The notes under the pieces: generated by a model | Databases searched by the model: none | The model's input: only the letters and a program-made list of their open reading frames with translations | Told to the model about the DNA's origin: nothing | Translations under genes and position numbers: made by a program | Source: Cyanomargarita calcarea GSE-NOS-MK-12-04C | GTDB taxonomy: Bacteria; Cyanobacteriota; Cyanobacteriia; Cyanobacteriales; Nostocaceae | Length of the DNA: 64,000 nt | Assembly: GCA_019359595.1 (NCBI GenBank) | Contig: JAHHGZ010000008.1 | Coordinates: forward strand, 124,001 to 188,000 | Direction of reading: 5' to 3' | Shown here: positions 25,537 through 34,606 of the stretch, piece after piece | Layout: the number at the start of each line of letters is the position of its first letter | Position numbering within the stretch: the first letter of the stretch is position 1

Positions 25537-28134
25537 CTATTTTCCAGGCATATTCATCGAACCACGAGTAACCCCCAACTGCTTAACCTGCAACTTCAAC
25601 TCTCGCCATAGTTGGGAACCTGAAATCTCACCGTTTAACAGTTGCTGATAACTCAAGATAGTTTGCGTCACTTCAAGAGGGGTTTCATTGACAAACTCAA
25701 TGCGGAAATGAAGCAATCCCAACTCGATTAGATGCCGTACATACTCTGCCCCCGTTTGTGCCATGCCATTAAATACGGTATTGCGACAACCGGCATCGGC
25801 ATGTAAGACATGTTCTGTTCCCACCCTGTCTCGCAACTTCACCTCATGCTTCTCACAAGGTCGTCCGCAGTTAGTGTAGTCTGTTCCCTCAGATAAGAAC
25901 GCACAGAAAACACAATGCTCCATGTGAAACATCGGCATATGTTGATGTATCGTCACCTCGTACCAATCGGGGGGAGAACTTTTGAGTAAATCTTCGAGTT
26001 GATTAATATTCAAGTCATAGGAAGCAGTCACCCGTTCCAAACCAAAAGTATTTTTAAAGTAGTCTGCTGTCAAGGGGTTGGCAACATTCAGAGAAAAATC
26101 TCCTATACAGCGCTCATTCGCAAAAAACTGTAAATGGTCATAGTTCCGAATTAAATAACCATCAGCCTCAGATAAACGCACCTGTTCTAAAATCCAGTTT
26201 TCCCCCGGTTTTGTGATGCGAGGAGGAGCGACGAAGATGGTGGGGAGTGGAGAGTTAGGAGTTATTAATTTTGAATTTCTTTCTCTCAACTGTCGTACCA
26301 TCTTCACAGCTTCCTGATACTTGCGCGGATCTTCAAATTCACAGTAAATTGTCTCAACACCTGCGTCTAGTGCTGCTTGCAGTTGGTTCAGATTGCGTAC
26401 CAAGACGATGAGAGAGGGAGTGGGTAGGGTCGGGGTGGGGGAACCCATATGCTTCGCGAGTAAGTCGTTAAGGGAGGCGTTTTCGTTTAATTGCCAGCGT
26501 TTGGGTAACGATCGCAATTTTTCCAACTGTGTGACAATCTCTCGCCGCATCCGGTTTAATTCACTCACGGGCAGCATTAATGCACCTTTGACCTTATTTG
26601 TCAAGCCACCCAAACAGAAAGGAGTATTTCCCAGACGTCCTAATTGTTCTTGCAGACGTTCTGTTGTTAGGGGTTTGGTATGGGCCTCAACTAGAGACAT
26701 TTCCGATTCAACTTGGACGATATTACCCTGCTTGTCGCGGGCGATCGCCTGCAAATTTCCCCCAACTTCTCCATACACCTCAATATGGATTGGACGCTGA
26801 AATTGGGGGTATTCTCCGGCAAAACTTTGACGCAGTTGCTTATCTAATTCTGGGTCACTCGTCTTCCAAACGCGATCGCCTATATATATCCGTCGCCAAT
26901 CCAAATTATCCCGCCCAAAAGTTAGCACAGCTTCTTTACCATTAACATTTGCTGTATAGATACGACCGCCTTCTTCCTTCGTCTCTGGATGACCGGAGTC
27001 AAAAACCACACCATCACCAGCTTTTACAGGCGCTTCCAATCTTACCGTCACTTCTTCGTTGCGGATGCGGATAACCCTTCCCAGATATACCCCGCGCTTC
27101 TTCCCAAACCGGGCGTGAACCAATTCTTGATTGTTGATTCCACGGAACCACCCAGTATAAAGACCGCGAGAGAATGCCATCTCTAGGTTGTAGTGTTCTT
27201 GGGAGGGACGGAGAAACCCATGCTCTACGGGAGGAGTAGAGGGAGAAGAAACTATATTTCCCCCTTCTCCCCTTGTCTCTTCTTCCAACTCCTCCATCAA
27301 TTTATCCAAAGCTTGGCGATAAACCAGGGTCACATTCGCCACGTACTCTGGGGTTTTCAAGCGTCCTTCAATCTTCAGAGAACTCACCCCAGATTTCACC
27401 AAATCAGGCAAAACATCCAACCCGGCCAAATCTTGAGGGCTGAGGAGATATTTTCTGTCTCCCAGATTCACAATTTCGCCATCAGAGATTAACTCGTAGG
27501 GCATCCGGCAAGCTTGGGCACATTCACCCCGATTTGCAGAACGTCCCCCCAAAGCTTCACTCGTCAAACATTGCCCAGAATACGCCACACACAGCGCTCC
27601 GTGAACAAACACCTCCAACGGCAGAGACGCGCCATACCGGGTCTGCTGCTGAATTTTGTCGATTTCCCGCAGCGAACATTCCCGCGCTAACACTACTAAA
27701 TTACACCCAAGTTCTTCCGCAAATTCCACACCGGCGGCACTGGTAATCGTCATTTGAGTTGATGCATGGATAGGGAAGTCGGGGGATAGGTAACGAATGA
27801 GACGACAAATCCCGACATCTTGAACAATTGCAGCATCCACACCAGCGGCAATAATCGAACGCAGATAGTGTTGTGCTTCTTGGAGTTCTTGGGGAAAGAT
27901 GAGGGTATTAAGGGTGACATAACCTTTAACACCGCGAAGGTGGAGAAACTCCATTAATTCGGGTAAATCTGCTTCGATGAAATTCTCCGCTCGCATTCTT
28001 GCATTAAACCTATCCAAGCCGAAGTAAATTGCATCTGCACCATTTTCGACAGCAGCTTCGGCGCATTCCCAGTTACCTGCGGGTGCTAAGAGTTCGGGAC
28101 GTTGGAGCGTGGTTGGGGTAAGTTCGGCTTGCAT
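25537..28134 (-). CDS. U32 family peptidase-like protein
   Basis: 865 residues, full length for the large cyanobacterial/YhbU-RlhA group. N-terminus has LLAPAGNWECAEAAVENGAD, then the family signature VFVHGALCVAYSGQC with the following cysteines in RGECAQACRMPY (about residues 165-215). A middle domain with VHARFGKKRGVYLGR (collagenase-associated DUF3656 type) and a C-terminal part with further cysteines (DYTNCGRPCEKHE) follow. Members are called peptidases, but several are needed for hydroxylation of rRNA or tRNA, and the conserved cysteines suggest an iron-sulfur cluster. I favour an RNA-modification role over proteolysis, unproven here. Confidence 0.9.
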   Translation of the reverse strand: MQAELTPTTLQRPELLAPAGNWECAEAAVENGADAIYFGLDRFNARMRAENFIEADLPELMEFLHLRGVKGYVTLNTLIFPQELQEAQHYLRSIIAAGVDAAIVQDVGICRLIRYLSPDFPIHASTQMTITSAAGVEFAEELGCNLVVLARECSLREIDKIQQQTRYGASLPLEVFVHGALCVAYSGQCLTSEALGGRSANRGECAQACRMPYELISDGEIVNLGDRKYLLSPQDLAGLDVLPDLVKSGVSSLKIEGRLKTPEYVANVTLVYRQALDKLMEELEEETRGEGGNIVSSPSTPPVEHGFLRPSQEHYNLEMAFSRGLYTGWFRGINNQELVHARFGKKRGVYLGRVIRIRNEEVTVRLEAPVKAGDGVVFDSGHPETKEEGGRIYTANVNGKEAVLTFGRDNLDWRRIYIGDRVWKTSDPELDKQLRQSFAGEYPQFQRPIHIEVYGEVGGNLQAIARDKQGNIVQVESEMSLVEAHTKPLTTERLQEQLGRLGNTPFCLGGLTNKVKGALMLPVSELNRMRREIVTQLEKLRSLPKRWQLNENASLNDLLAKHMGSPTPTLPTPSLIVLVRNLNQLQAALDAGVETIYCEFEDPRKYQEAVKMVRQLRERNSKLITPNSPLPTIFVAPPRITKPGENWILEQVRLSEADGYLIRNYDHLQFFANERCIGDFSLNVANPLTADYFKNTFGLERVTASYDLNINQLEDLLKSSPPDWYEVTIHQHMPMFHMEHCVFCAFLSEGTDYTNCGRPCEKHEVKLRDRVGTEHVLHADAGCRNTVFNGMAQTGAEYVRHLIELGLLHFRIEFVNETPLEVTQTILSYQQLLNGEISGSQLWRELKLQVKQLGVTRGSMNMPGK

Positions 28135-28485
28135 GGTTATTAAGGGGTAATATTTATTTAAATCTACTTATAGTTAGTTATGAGAAGTTTTAAAAATTAC
28201 GCTCCTACTTAGGACGCTTCTAGAAATATCGATATTTGATATGATAACTAAACCATAGTTATTAATTATGTTTTAAGCGAAAACCAATTCTTACAAAGTT
28301 TAATAACTAGAAAATTATACTATCGTAGTGACCAGCGATCGCTTATTTCCACTGGTGGTCAAAAACAAGAGCGTAGCCTACTAGCTAGTAGCGAAATCAA
28401 AAAAAATACCACCTTCAAGCTACCCTATAAAAAAAACACCTCTAACAAACAACCCCAAAATAATGGTCGTATCCCCCCAACCTCC
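28135..28485. other. Intergenic gap after U32 gene start
   Basis: 351 AT-rich bases, with an A-rich stretch and no repeat family recognised. Possible promoter for the U32 gene on the minus strand. No gene seen. Confidence 0.4.
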
Positions 28486-29133
28486 CTACCTCACGACATG
28501 CGACGACTCATATTTTGATTCAACCGTTCCCATTTCCTTAACCAAAAAATGAACAAACTTATCCGAAGGGGAAACCCAAAGACTATCCACTAACCCGCTT
28601 ATGCCGTTCGTGTAAAGTATTTCCTCAGCATCATTCTTAATCCTGGTTGCATCAAAATTATCACGGTGGAAAAGTTTGAGGTTTTCAATGTCTTTGGAGC
28701 CGTAGTCTAAAATATTGAACGTGAAAAACGGTTCTTTGTCCATCATGTTAGCGTCTTCGAGGTCAGTAAAGAAGCGATATTCAACCCCGTTGGTAACAAT
28801 GCTAACTCGTGCCGTGCGTACAGCGTTAAAGTAATATTTCAATTGCCCGTCGTGAACCTCTGGCGTTTCGGTGCAGGCTTTAGCCTCAATTAACATGACG
28901 AGTTTACCGTTAATTGCGATCGCGTAATCTACTTTTTTGGGCTTTACCTTACCAGGTGTACCAAAGTCAGCGAAATATTCGTGCATAACTTCGGTTGGAT
29001 CAGTAATGTTATACCCCAAAATACCCAAAAATGGAGAAATAAAAGCTGCCTTTGTATTCTCTTCCCCAATGACCAAAGCGCGTTTTTGCCGCACATGTTC
29101 GGATAATTTAGCCAAATCTTCTGTGAAACCCAT
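28486..29133 (-). CDS. HsdR N-terminal-like nuclease domain protein
   Basis: 215 residues from ATG 29133 (a TTG six bases earlier is possible). It resembles the N-terminal domain of type I restriction R subunits: the PD-(D/E)xK pattern is visible as KKVDYAIAINGK followed by LVMLIEAKAC, and TKAAFISPFLGILGYN is the usual leading helix-strand block. No helicase motor and no hsdM or hsdS are nearby, so it is an orphan domain, possibly prophage- or plasmid-derived, or truncated at its C-terminus. Its divergent neighbours are small accessory-type genes. Confidence 0.78.
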   Translation of the reverse strand: MGFTEDLAKLSEHVRQKRALVIGEENTKAAFISPFLGILGYNITDPTEVMHEYFADFGTPGKVKPKKVDYAIAINGKLVMLIEAKACTETPEVHDGQLKYYFNAVRTARVSIVTNGVEYRFFTDLEDANMMDKEPFFTFNILDYGSKDIENLKLFHRDNFDATRIKNDAEEILYTNGISGLVDSLWVSPSDKFVHFLVKEMGTVESKYESSHVVR

Positions 29134-29206
29134 AATCAAACCCTGAGTAATACTTTTAACCCTAATTCCAGTATTCCCAGGTTAAACTCAAAAACGAAAT
29201 CCGAAG

Positions 29207-29234
29207 GACGCAGCTAACCTCTGCGTCTTTTTAT
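29207..29234 (+). terminator. Intrinsic-terminator-like hairpin
   Basis: Stem GACGCAG/CTGCGTC followed by TTTTT. It lies in the divergent region upstream of the small gene at 29288, not after a known gene, so it could be an attenuator or end of a short leader RNA. Confidence 0.55.
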
Positions 29235-29246
29235 TGCCAATCAAAA

Positions 29247-29280
29247 CGTAAACCACTATCATAAAAGCAAGTGGTTTACG
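29247..29280 (+). promoter_or_regulatory. Hairpin directly before start codon
   Basis: Perfect 11-bp stem CGTAAACCACT/AGTGGTTTACG ending seven bases before ATG 29288. It may hide the ribosome site or bind a regulator. No Shine-Dalgarno sequence is visible. Confidence 0.5.
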
Positions 29281-29287
29281 CTTTCTT

Positions 29288-29581
29288 ATGGCAAGACAAA
29301 AATTAAACCGTGCAAGCCTACACGCAAGGGTAGACTCTCAAACATCAGAAGCACTAAAAAGAATAGCTTATAAGTTAGGATATATCTACGATACAGAAGG
29401 TTCAATAGGTCAATTACTGGATGCGATCGCGTCCCAAGAACAAGTACTAATGCCTCAATGCTTATACTTCAAAGCGGTAGACGCTTTAACCGAAATGAGG
29501 GACAATATTAAGTGTGGGGAGGAAAACCAACCCCCAATGACGAAAGCGAACAGGAAAGTGACGAAGAGTCGTAATCCTTAG
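29288..29581 (+). CDS. Small hypothetical protein, plasmid-type (97 aa)
   Basis: 97 residues. The N-terminal half (RASLHARVDSQTSEALKRIA) begins like a ribbon-helix-helix DNA-binding protein: a short strand with alternating polar residues, then a helix TSEALKRIAYKLG, then a second helix GSIGQLLDAIAS. The C-terminal third is polar and probably disordered. Such proteins often repress their own promoter, and the hairpin just before the start may be connected. RHH assignment is an inference from pattern only. Confidence 0.6.
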   Translation: MARQKLNRASLHARVDSQTSEALKRIAYKLGYIYDTEGSIGQLLDAIASQEQVLMPQCLYFKAVDALTEMRDNIKCGEENQPPMTKANRKVTKSRNP

Positions 29582-29586
29582 TATAT

Positions 29587-29612
29587 AGCCCCAAGATAGC
29601 TTGGGGCTTTCT
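29587..29612 (+). terminator. Terminator after small gene
   Basis: Stem AGCCCCAAG/CTTGGGGCT followed by TTCTT, six bases after the stop codon of the 29288 gene. Confidence 0.7.
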
Positions 29613-29636
29613 TGGTTGTATATTTTGATTGTAACT

Positions 29637-29954
29637 ATGGCTGATATAAATGACACGACAGTAATTCTTCCCGACCACATCCGCATAATTGAGTGCAAAT
29701 CAGAGGGGTGGCTATTTAAAGCTATGAAGCCTTTTTTGACACGCAAGAGTGTTGATATTAACGATTTTTCGCCGCTTTACGGTATTAATCAAGAGCAAAT
29801 ACTAATCGAACTGTTCCGCATCAATGGAGGTAAACTTGGTTTTTATCTCGCCAATTTGCGGTCTAGACAATTTTATTACTGTGGTAAGACAGCCGAATCC
29901 GTTAAACCTAAACTAATTGAAATTGGGATTGGTCGAGCCGATCCATTTTTATAG
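29637..29954 (+). CDS. Hypothetical protein (105 aa)
   Basis: Not recognised. The frame opens at 29601, but that would start inside the terminator loop; ATG 29637 gives 105 residues starting ADINDTTVILPDHIRI. The sequence is soluble and mixed alpha/beta, with GWLFKAMKPFLTRKSVDIND and LYGINQEQILIELFRINGG. It belongs to the same small accessory patch as the HsdR-like gene and the 97-residue protein, all lacking housekeeping neighbours. Confidence 0.55.
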   Translation: MADINDTTVILPDHIRIIECKSEGWLFKAMKPFLTRKSVDINDFSPLYGINQEQILIELFRINGGKLGFYLANLRSRQFYYCGKTAESVKPKLIEIGIGRADPFL

Positions 29955-30211
29955 AATAATTCAGTTACATCCGTTACAAATGATGTTGAAGTAAGGACCG
30001 AAGTTGGAAGAAGGAATAGCTAATAAAAATGCGCGTTCTGAGTTTAGAGCTTCAGTAAAAAAAAGATGTTTTTCGAGTCCTTTGTAGCGCGTTCACGTAG
30101 TGTCTCGCAGAGAAGAAAAACAGTGTCCTTGTTTCAATCTCACATGAGTACTCATGTGGGTACTTCTTCCTTCTTTTTTCGTTACCCATGAGTTGTCAAA
30201 CCTTACCCCAT
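29955..30211. other. Gap left of nested elements
   Basis: Holds a TCAGTTACATCCGTTACA sequence similar to one near 145-165, an imperfect CACATGAGTACTCATGTG palindrome (30142-30159), and no gene. Confidence 0.4.
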
Positions 30212-30446
30212 AGGACTTATACCGTTTCTTTGTGAAGCTGCATATATTACCCCCCTGTAGTCCCCCCTTGCCAAGGGGGGACTACAGGGGGGTCTTGATT
30301 ATGTGCATCTTCATACAGAATTGGTATTACGCATAAATTGCCGCACGATAGCAACGCTCGTCGCAAGCAAAGAGTGAGGAATAAGCCTTCCATGTTTTGT
30401 AGTACGGAAAGAAATAAGAGTTTAAGAGAGTTTTTGCGTAAGTCCT
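30212..30446. mobile_element. MITE-like element, family 1, copy 2 (split)
   Basis: Ends AGGACTTA (30212) and TTTTTGCGTAAGTCCT (30446). CCCCA flanks both sides (30206-30210 and 30448-30452), consistent with a 5-bp target duplication if TAGGACT... to ...AGTCCTA is the element. Its left end is interrupted by another element at 30220-30326. The right end supplies part of the dgt stop codon. The interior shares CCGCACGAT and CTCGTCGCAAGC with the copy at 62091-62187. Confidence 0.8.
30220..30326. mobile_element. MITE-like element, family 3, nested
   Basis: 107 bases with imperfect 25-30 bp inverted ends (TACCGTTTCTTTGTGAAG versus, from the other side, TACCAATTCTGTATGAAG) and a long central palindrome ACCCCCCTGTAGTCCCCCCT/AGGGGGGACTACAGGGGGGT. 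TTA occurs on both sides (30217-30219, 30327-30329). Removing element plus one TTA restores AGGACTTACGCA, the end of the family 1 element. Confidence 0.85.
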
Positions 30447-31776
30447 ACCCCAAAGAAATCCCGCTCAATTTCTGAAACAAACTGGTAGCAAAATAATCAG
30501 TCATCCCGGAAATATAGTCAGTAATTCTGAGCATTTTATTATAGGTATTTTCTTCAGGTTCTGGGCGATATTCTTGAGGCAGCATATAATAAACCAACTC
30601 ACCTTTTTCGGTGTTTTGCAAAACAGCACTCATAAATTCCGCAAACAATTTACCCAAAACTTCATATCCAGCAATTCGCATTCCCACAACATCCGAATGC
30701 TGGAAGACTGTAGTCCGAACTGTCTCGCTAATTTCTTTTAGATGTCGTGTATAACTACTAAGAGATAATAAATTTTCATCAAATTCACCCGAGAGAATTT
30801 CTATTTCATTTTCCAAGAAAATCTCAGCCGTTTCTCCAATCAGTTTGTCAATACATTTTCCCCGGAGTCGCTTCAGTTTTTCGGCATTACTTTCATCATA
30901 TTGTTGCAAATCAATTTCGGCAATTTCGTTGAGTAAAACCTGAGCTTGGCGGAAGGGAATATAACCCATACGACAAGCATCTTCGATATCAACAATCGAG
31001 TAACAAATATCATCTGCGGCTTCCACCAAAAAAGCCAAAGGATGTCTACACCACCATGAGGCATTATCCCGACGACGAACAAGTCCAACAGTTTCTGCTA
31101 CTTCTGCAAATAAATCTTTTTCTGCTTGAAAAAAACCATATTTTTTAATACTGCAACCTGAGTAACCATCAAGTATTAACTCTGAAATAAAAGATTCTCT
31201 AGGGTATTTAGTAAAAGCAGCTAAAGTTGGACAAGTTAGTCCCATACCACCTTTTCTTGGCTGCATTTCTAACTTTGTAACGACCCGAAAACCTTGGGCA
31301 TTACCTTCAAATAAATCAAAGTCAGCTTGTTGATGAGTATTCAGAAAATGCTGTCTTAAATTCTTAATACTTTTGTAGTAAGATGCGAATCCTAAACGGA
31401 TAGCATTTTCTCCAGAATGACCAAAAGGAGGATTGCCAATATCATGAGCCAGACAAGCAGCCGAAACTATATCACCAAAGTCGGCAGCACTAAACCCATA
31501 TTTTTCCAGGTCGTGTCTGCTGATAACTTCATAACCCACCATCCGACCAAGAGAACGACCAACACAGGAAACTTCCAGACTGTGAATTAGACGAGTCCGG
31601 ATATAATCATTTTTGGGTAGAGAGAAAACCTGTGTTTTATCTTTGAGACGACGAAAAGGAGAAGAAAATACTAGGCGATCGTAATCTTTATGAAAGGGAG
31701 TTCGGGCTTTCTGGATATCTTCTGGTTCTGTTTTACCGAGTCTTTGGGGTGTGAGGAGTTTCTGCCAATCCATCAT
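30445..31776 (-). CDS. dgt: dGTPase-like triphosphohydrolase (HD domain)
   Basis: Deoxynucleoside triphosphate triphosphohydrolase, which cleaves dGTP or other dNTPs to nucleoside and triphosphate. The HD metal site is complete: RLIHSLEVSCVGR, CLAHDIGNPPFGHSGE and a later ADDICYSIVDIED (about residues 60-260). Frame can be extended to GTG 31815; I prefer the ATG pair at 31776/31773 because homologues begin with DWQKLL. The TAG stop at 30445-30447 overlaps the end of a family 1 mini-element, so the insertion set the present C-terminus. Possibly the last residues differ from the ancestral ones. Confidence 0.9.
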   Translation of the reverse strand: MMDWQKLLTPQRLGKTEPEDIQKARTPFHKDYDRLVFSSPFRRLKDKTQVFSLPKNDYIRTRLIHSLEVSCVGRSLGRMVGYEVISRHDLEKYGFSAADFGDIVSAACLAHDIGNPPFGHSGENAIRLGFASYYKSIKNLRQHFLNTHQQADFDLFEGNAQGFRVVTKLEMQPRKGGMGLTCPTLAAFTKYPRESFISELILDGYSGCSIKKYGFFQAEKDLFAEVAETVGLVRRRDNASWWCRHPLAFLVEAADDICYSIVDIEDACRMGYIPFRQAQVLLNEIAEIDLQQYDESNAEKLKRLRGKCIDKLIGETAEIFLENEIEILSGEFDENLLSLSSYTRHLKEISETVRTTVFQHSDVVGMRIAGYEVLGKLFAEFMSAVLQNTEKGELVYYMLPQEYRPEPEENTYNKMLRITDYISGMTDYFATSLFQKLSGISLG

Positions 31777-31873
31777 AGATGTTTTGTTTGAGGGTAGGGT
31801 GAGCGATATCGCCACGCCATATTGTAATATTAGTTACCCTCAGATATCCGCAAAGGGGTATACCGACCAACTA

Positions 31874-32467
31874 TTAGGAACCTTGAGAATCAACCACTTC
31901 AAACTGCACCTTGTTGTATAAATCCTGTAACGAAATCTCAAAAGGTACTGAAGTTAAAGAAACCTTCTCATCTTCTTCATCATATTCCTGGAATGACCAT
32001 CGCTTATTCGCTGTTTTAGAATATTGCTCAACCCGTATCCGAGTTTGGTCAATTAAGAGATATTCTTGGAATGTGGCGATCGCCCGATAAGCTTCAAATT
32101 TATCTTCCCTGTCGTAACCTTTGGTAGATTTAGATAAAACTTCTACAATCAACAGTGGGCTTGTAATTATATCCGTACGGTTGTTGTAGTACCGAGGTTT
32201 ACCAGCAACAATAATTACATCTGGATAAGTATAAATTCGCTTTTGAGGCATCCATAGACGCATATTACTCATGAAAACTTCGTAATCCTGCTGTTTGAAG
32301 GCAAAATTTAAAGCAGCACTAAAATTAAGTGTGATTCGGTTGTGATTTACCGTTCCACCAGCCATCGGAATGATTTCCCCGTCAAGATATTCGCTTTTAT
32401 ATTCAGCAGCTTCCTCTAGCGCTAAATATTCCTCCGGGGTATAGTACCGCTTTTCGGTAACTTGCAT
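31874..32467 (-). CDS. Uma2 family (DUF820) putative endonuclease
   Basis: 197 residues of the restriction-endonuclease-like Uma2 family, very abundant in cyanobacteria. It opens with the typical YTPEEYLALEEAAEYKSEYLDGEI, and the PD-(D/E)xK core is seen in YPDVIIVAGKP and PLLIVEVLSKSTKGYDREDK (about residues 78-125). LIDQTRIRVEQYSK follows as expected. Catalytic aspartate, glutamate and lysine positions are present. Role in the cell is not established for the family. Confidence 0.92.
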   Translation of the reverse strand: MQVTEKRYYTPEEYLALEEAAEYKSEYLDGEIIPMAGGTVNHNRITLNFSAALNFAFKQQDYEVFMSNMRLWMPQKRIYTYPDVIIVAGKPRYYNNRTDIITSPLLIVEVLSKSTKGYDREDKFEAYRAIATFQEYLLIDQTRIRVEQYSKTANKRWSFQEYDEEDEKVSLTSVPFEISLQDLYNKVQFEVVDSQGS

Positions 32468-32507
32468 AATTTTTTAAGAGGATAGTGGCCGAAATTTTAT
32501 TGTAATC

Positions 32508-33638
32508 TTATCCCCACAATCTTCTGCCACTCTTTCCATTCAATAAGGAGTGAGCATCTTCTAACAAACCCGGAATATCCAAATTTTCGGGACATTTGGG
32601 CAAACAATCCCCACATTCGGTACACTTATTTCCCTTCATCCCTGGGAACCAATGTCCGGCATTTTCAAACATCCCATAACGATATTGCCCGTAGTCGCTC
32701 ATATCATATGCTACGGCTAAATTCCGCAGGCGCAATACTTCCGGAATGTTGATATTTTCGGGACAGGGTAAACATTGATAACATTGGCTACATTTCTCTG
32801 TACCTAGTGCAGTATTTTGATGGTTTTCCAAACTCTCAAGTACAGTAATTTCCTCTAGTGTCAATTTTCCAACCCTGTCAGCGACTTGCAACGGTTCGAT
32901 TAACTCCTCCAGATTTGCTGCACCGACACTCAGAGTAGTAATTCGCGGGTCACTGAGTAAAAAACGATAGTTTAGCTCTAAGGGTGAAAACGGATAACAC
33001 AAGTCTTTCAACTTTTGAGGTGGTGTGTAAAGTTTCCCTCCCTTATCAGCGGGAGAAATAATAAAAACGCCGATGTCCTTGTCACTCACTAGCTGAATTA
33101 CAGGGGCATGGCGTTGAAAGAAATAGTAATAATGCAGATTGACAAATTCAAAAAAATCAGTCTCAATTGCTGCCTGAATTAGTTCAAGGGAACCGTGGGT
33201 GGAAAAGCCAACGTGTCGCACTTTCTGTGAGGCTACAGCTTCAAAAACAGCTTGCATACAGCCATCCTTGGCTTTCGCCCACTCTAAATGTTCCCAAGTA
33301 TTTAAACCATGAATCGCCAAACAATCTAGATAATCTAGCTGCAATCGTTCCAGAGATTCATTAATGCACCTACTCATGGTTTTAGCATCTACCTTAGGAG
33401 GTATTTTGCTGGTGATGTGAAGTTCCTGGCGGGATACTGACAAACCAAATTTTAGCGCCTGACCCAAATACTCCTCACTCTTGCCATAACCAGAGGCTGT
33501 CTCTATGTGATTAATCCCCAGTGCTAAGGCTTGCTGGATTGTCTGGTAGGCATTTTCAGGTGAAGCGTTAGAGCGCATAGTTCCTAAGGAAAACACCGAA
33601 AGGCGCAGATTCGTTTTCCCAAAGCGTCGGTATTGCAT
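32508..33638 (-). CDS. Aldo/keto reductase with two 4Fe-4S motifs
   Basis: 376 residues from ATG 33638 (TTG 33647 is possible). The first 270 residues form an aldo/keto reductase barrel with HIETASGYGKSEE (catalytic Asp/Tyr region) and DYLDCLAIHG. The C-terminal 90 residues hold two ferredoxin-type cysteine clusters, CSQCYQCLPCP and CTECGDCLPKCP, so electrons may pass between iron-sulfur centres and NAD(P)H. This fused architecture is well known in cyanobacteria and many anaerobes. Substrate unknown. Confidence 0.92.
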   Translation of the reverse strand: MQYRRFGKTNLRLSVFSLGTMRSNASPENAYQTIQQALALGINHIETASGYGKSEEYLGQALKFGLSVSRQELHITSKIPPKVDAKTMSRCINESLERLQLDYLDCLAIHGLNTWEHLEWAKAKDGCMQAVFEAVASQKVRHVGFSTHGSLELIQAAIETDFFEFVNLHYYYFFQRHAPVIQLVSDKDIGVFIISPADKGGKLYTPPQKLKDLCYPFSPLELNYRFLLSDPRITTLSVGAANLEELIEPLQVADRVGKLTLEEITVLESLENHQNTALGTEKCSQCYQCLPCPENINIPEVLRLRNLAVAYDMSDYGQYRYGMFENAGHWFPGMKGNKCTECGDCLPKCPENLDIPGLLEDAHSLLNGKSGRRLWG

Positions 33639-33650
33639 CGCAAACAAAGT

Positions 33651-33770
33651 TAGGAGTTACGAGGAGCGGAGTTAGGAATTAGGAGTTAGGAGTTAAATAT
33701 CTGAGTTTAGAGTCTTGAGTGAAACTAATTAACTCATAACTCACAACTCACAACTCATAACTCATAAATT
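33651..33770. repeat. TTAGGAG / AACTCAT heptamer tracts
   Basis: Short heptameric repeats (gttaggagttagg, then actcataactcacaactc) between two minus-strand genes. Similar tracts at 35268-35350, 37095-37215, 39005-39050 and 60136-60216. Confidence 0.7.
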
Positions 33771-33772
33771 TT

Positions 33773-34267
33773 TTAACCGTCACTACCAAAACGCTTAATT
33801 AAATCTTCAGGGCGGAGATTGGAAATAAATTCACGGAACGCTTGCTGTTCGGCTTCATCAGCATCACGATCGACGGGAATGGAAGCATCGGCGATGACTT
33901 CTTCCATTACCCAGATAGGGGTGTTGGTGCGGAGGGCCACGGCGATCGCATCCGACGGACGGGCATCAATCTCTTTTTTGACTTCGCCTTGTCGGACTAT
34001 CAAAGCCGCATAAAATGTGTCTTTTTGCAGCGAATGAATCACAATCCGCTCCAAAGTCATGTCCCACGTCTCTAAAAGATTCACAATCAGGTCGTGGGTT
34101 AGAGGTCTGGGAGGTTTCTGGTTTTCCAGTGCGCCCATAATTGCCCGAGCCTGCTCTTGACCGATATAAATCGGCAAAGCGCGGCGGTCTGAAGCATCTT
34201 TCAAAAGTACAATCGGGCTGCGGTTGATGGCATCTAATGCTATGCCAGCGACTTTCATTTCAATCAT
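33773..34267 (-). CDS. Bifunctional nuclease family protein (DUF151)
   Basis: 164 residues, one complete DUF151/BFN domain: MKVAGIALDAINRSPIVLL at the start, LPIYIGQEQARAI (about 32-44) and ARPSDAIAVALRTNTPIWVMEEV (about 102-125). Plant members show RNase and DNase activity; a thermophile homologue has a similar fold with a different use. In cyanobacteria it is a widely kept single gene. The tail DADEAEQQAFREFISNLRPED is the usual helical end. ATG start. Confidence 0.92.
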   Translation of the reverse strand: MIEMKVAGIALDAINRSPIVLLKDASDRRALPIYIGQEQARAIMGALENQKPPRPLTHDLIVNLLETWDMTLERIVIHSLQKDTFYAALIVRQGEVKKEIDARPSDAIAVALRTNTPIWVMEEVIADASIPVDRDADEAEQQAFREFISNLRPEDLIKRFGSDG

Positions 34268-34606
34268 TGGCTAAGCCTCTACAATCCTTTGAGCGCTAGT
34301 GGGATATGTGACCAACTATACCCTTTTTGGGGCAAGATTGGGACGGGCACAAACATGAGCGTTTATTCTATATAATTGCTTCTATTAAACTCCCAAATGG
34401 TTGTGAATTCCAGAGTGAGTTAAATTAGTTAGGTTCAACAACGATCTACTTATCCAAGTATGCCTTGTTTATGCGGTAAATGTGATGATTCCAGGATACA
34501 ATCAATGGTTAAAAATTATACCAATGCCACATTTGTGATTGAGAGAATTACTAGTTGATTTCCAGGGAAATTAGGCAATAAAATCGGTTAGTTTTGCTAA
34601 AAAGAC
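34268..34606. other. Gap between BFN and riboflavin synthase genes
   Basis: 339 bases between divergent genes. No FMN-riboswitch-like conserved helices recognised and no repeat; it holds the two promoters. Confidence 0.4.

Noticed and set aside
30249-30293. Strong terminator
   Set aside because: The long palindrome has no gene end beside it and is the centre of a mini-element.
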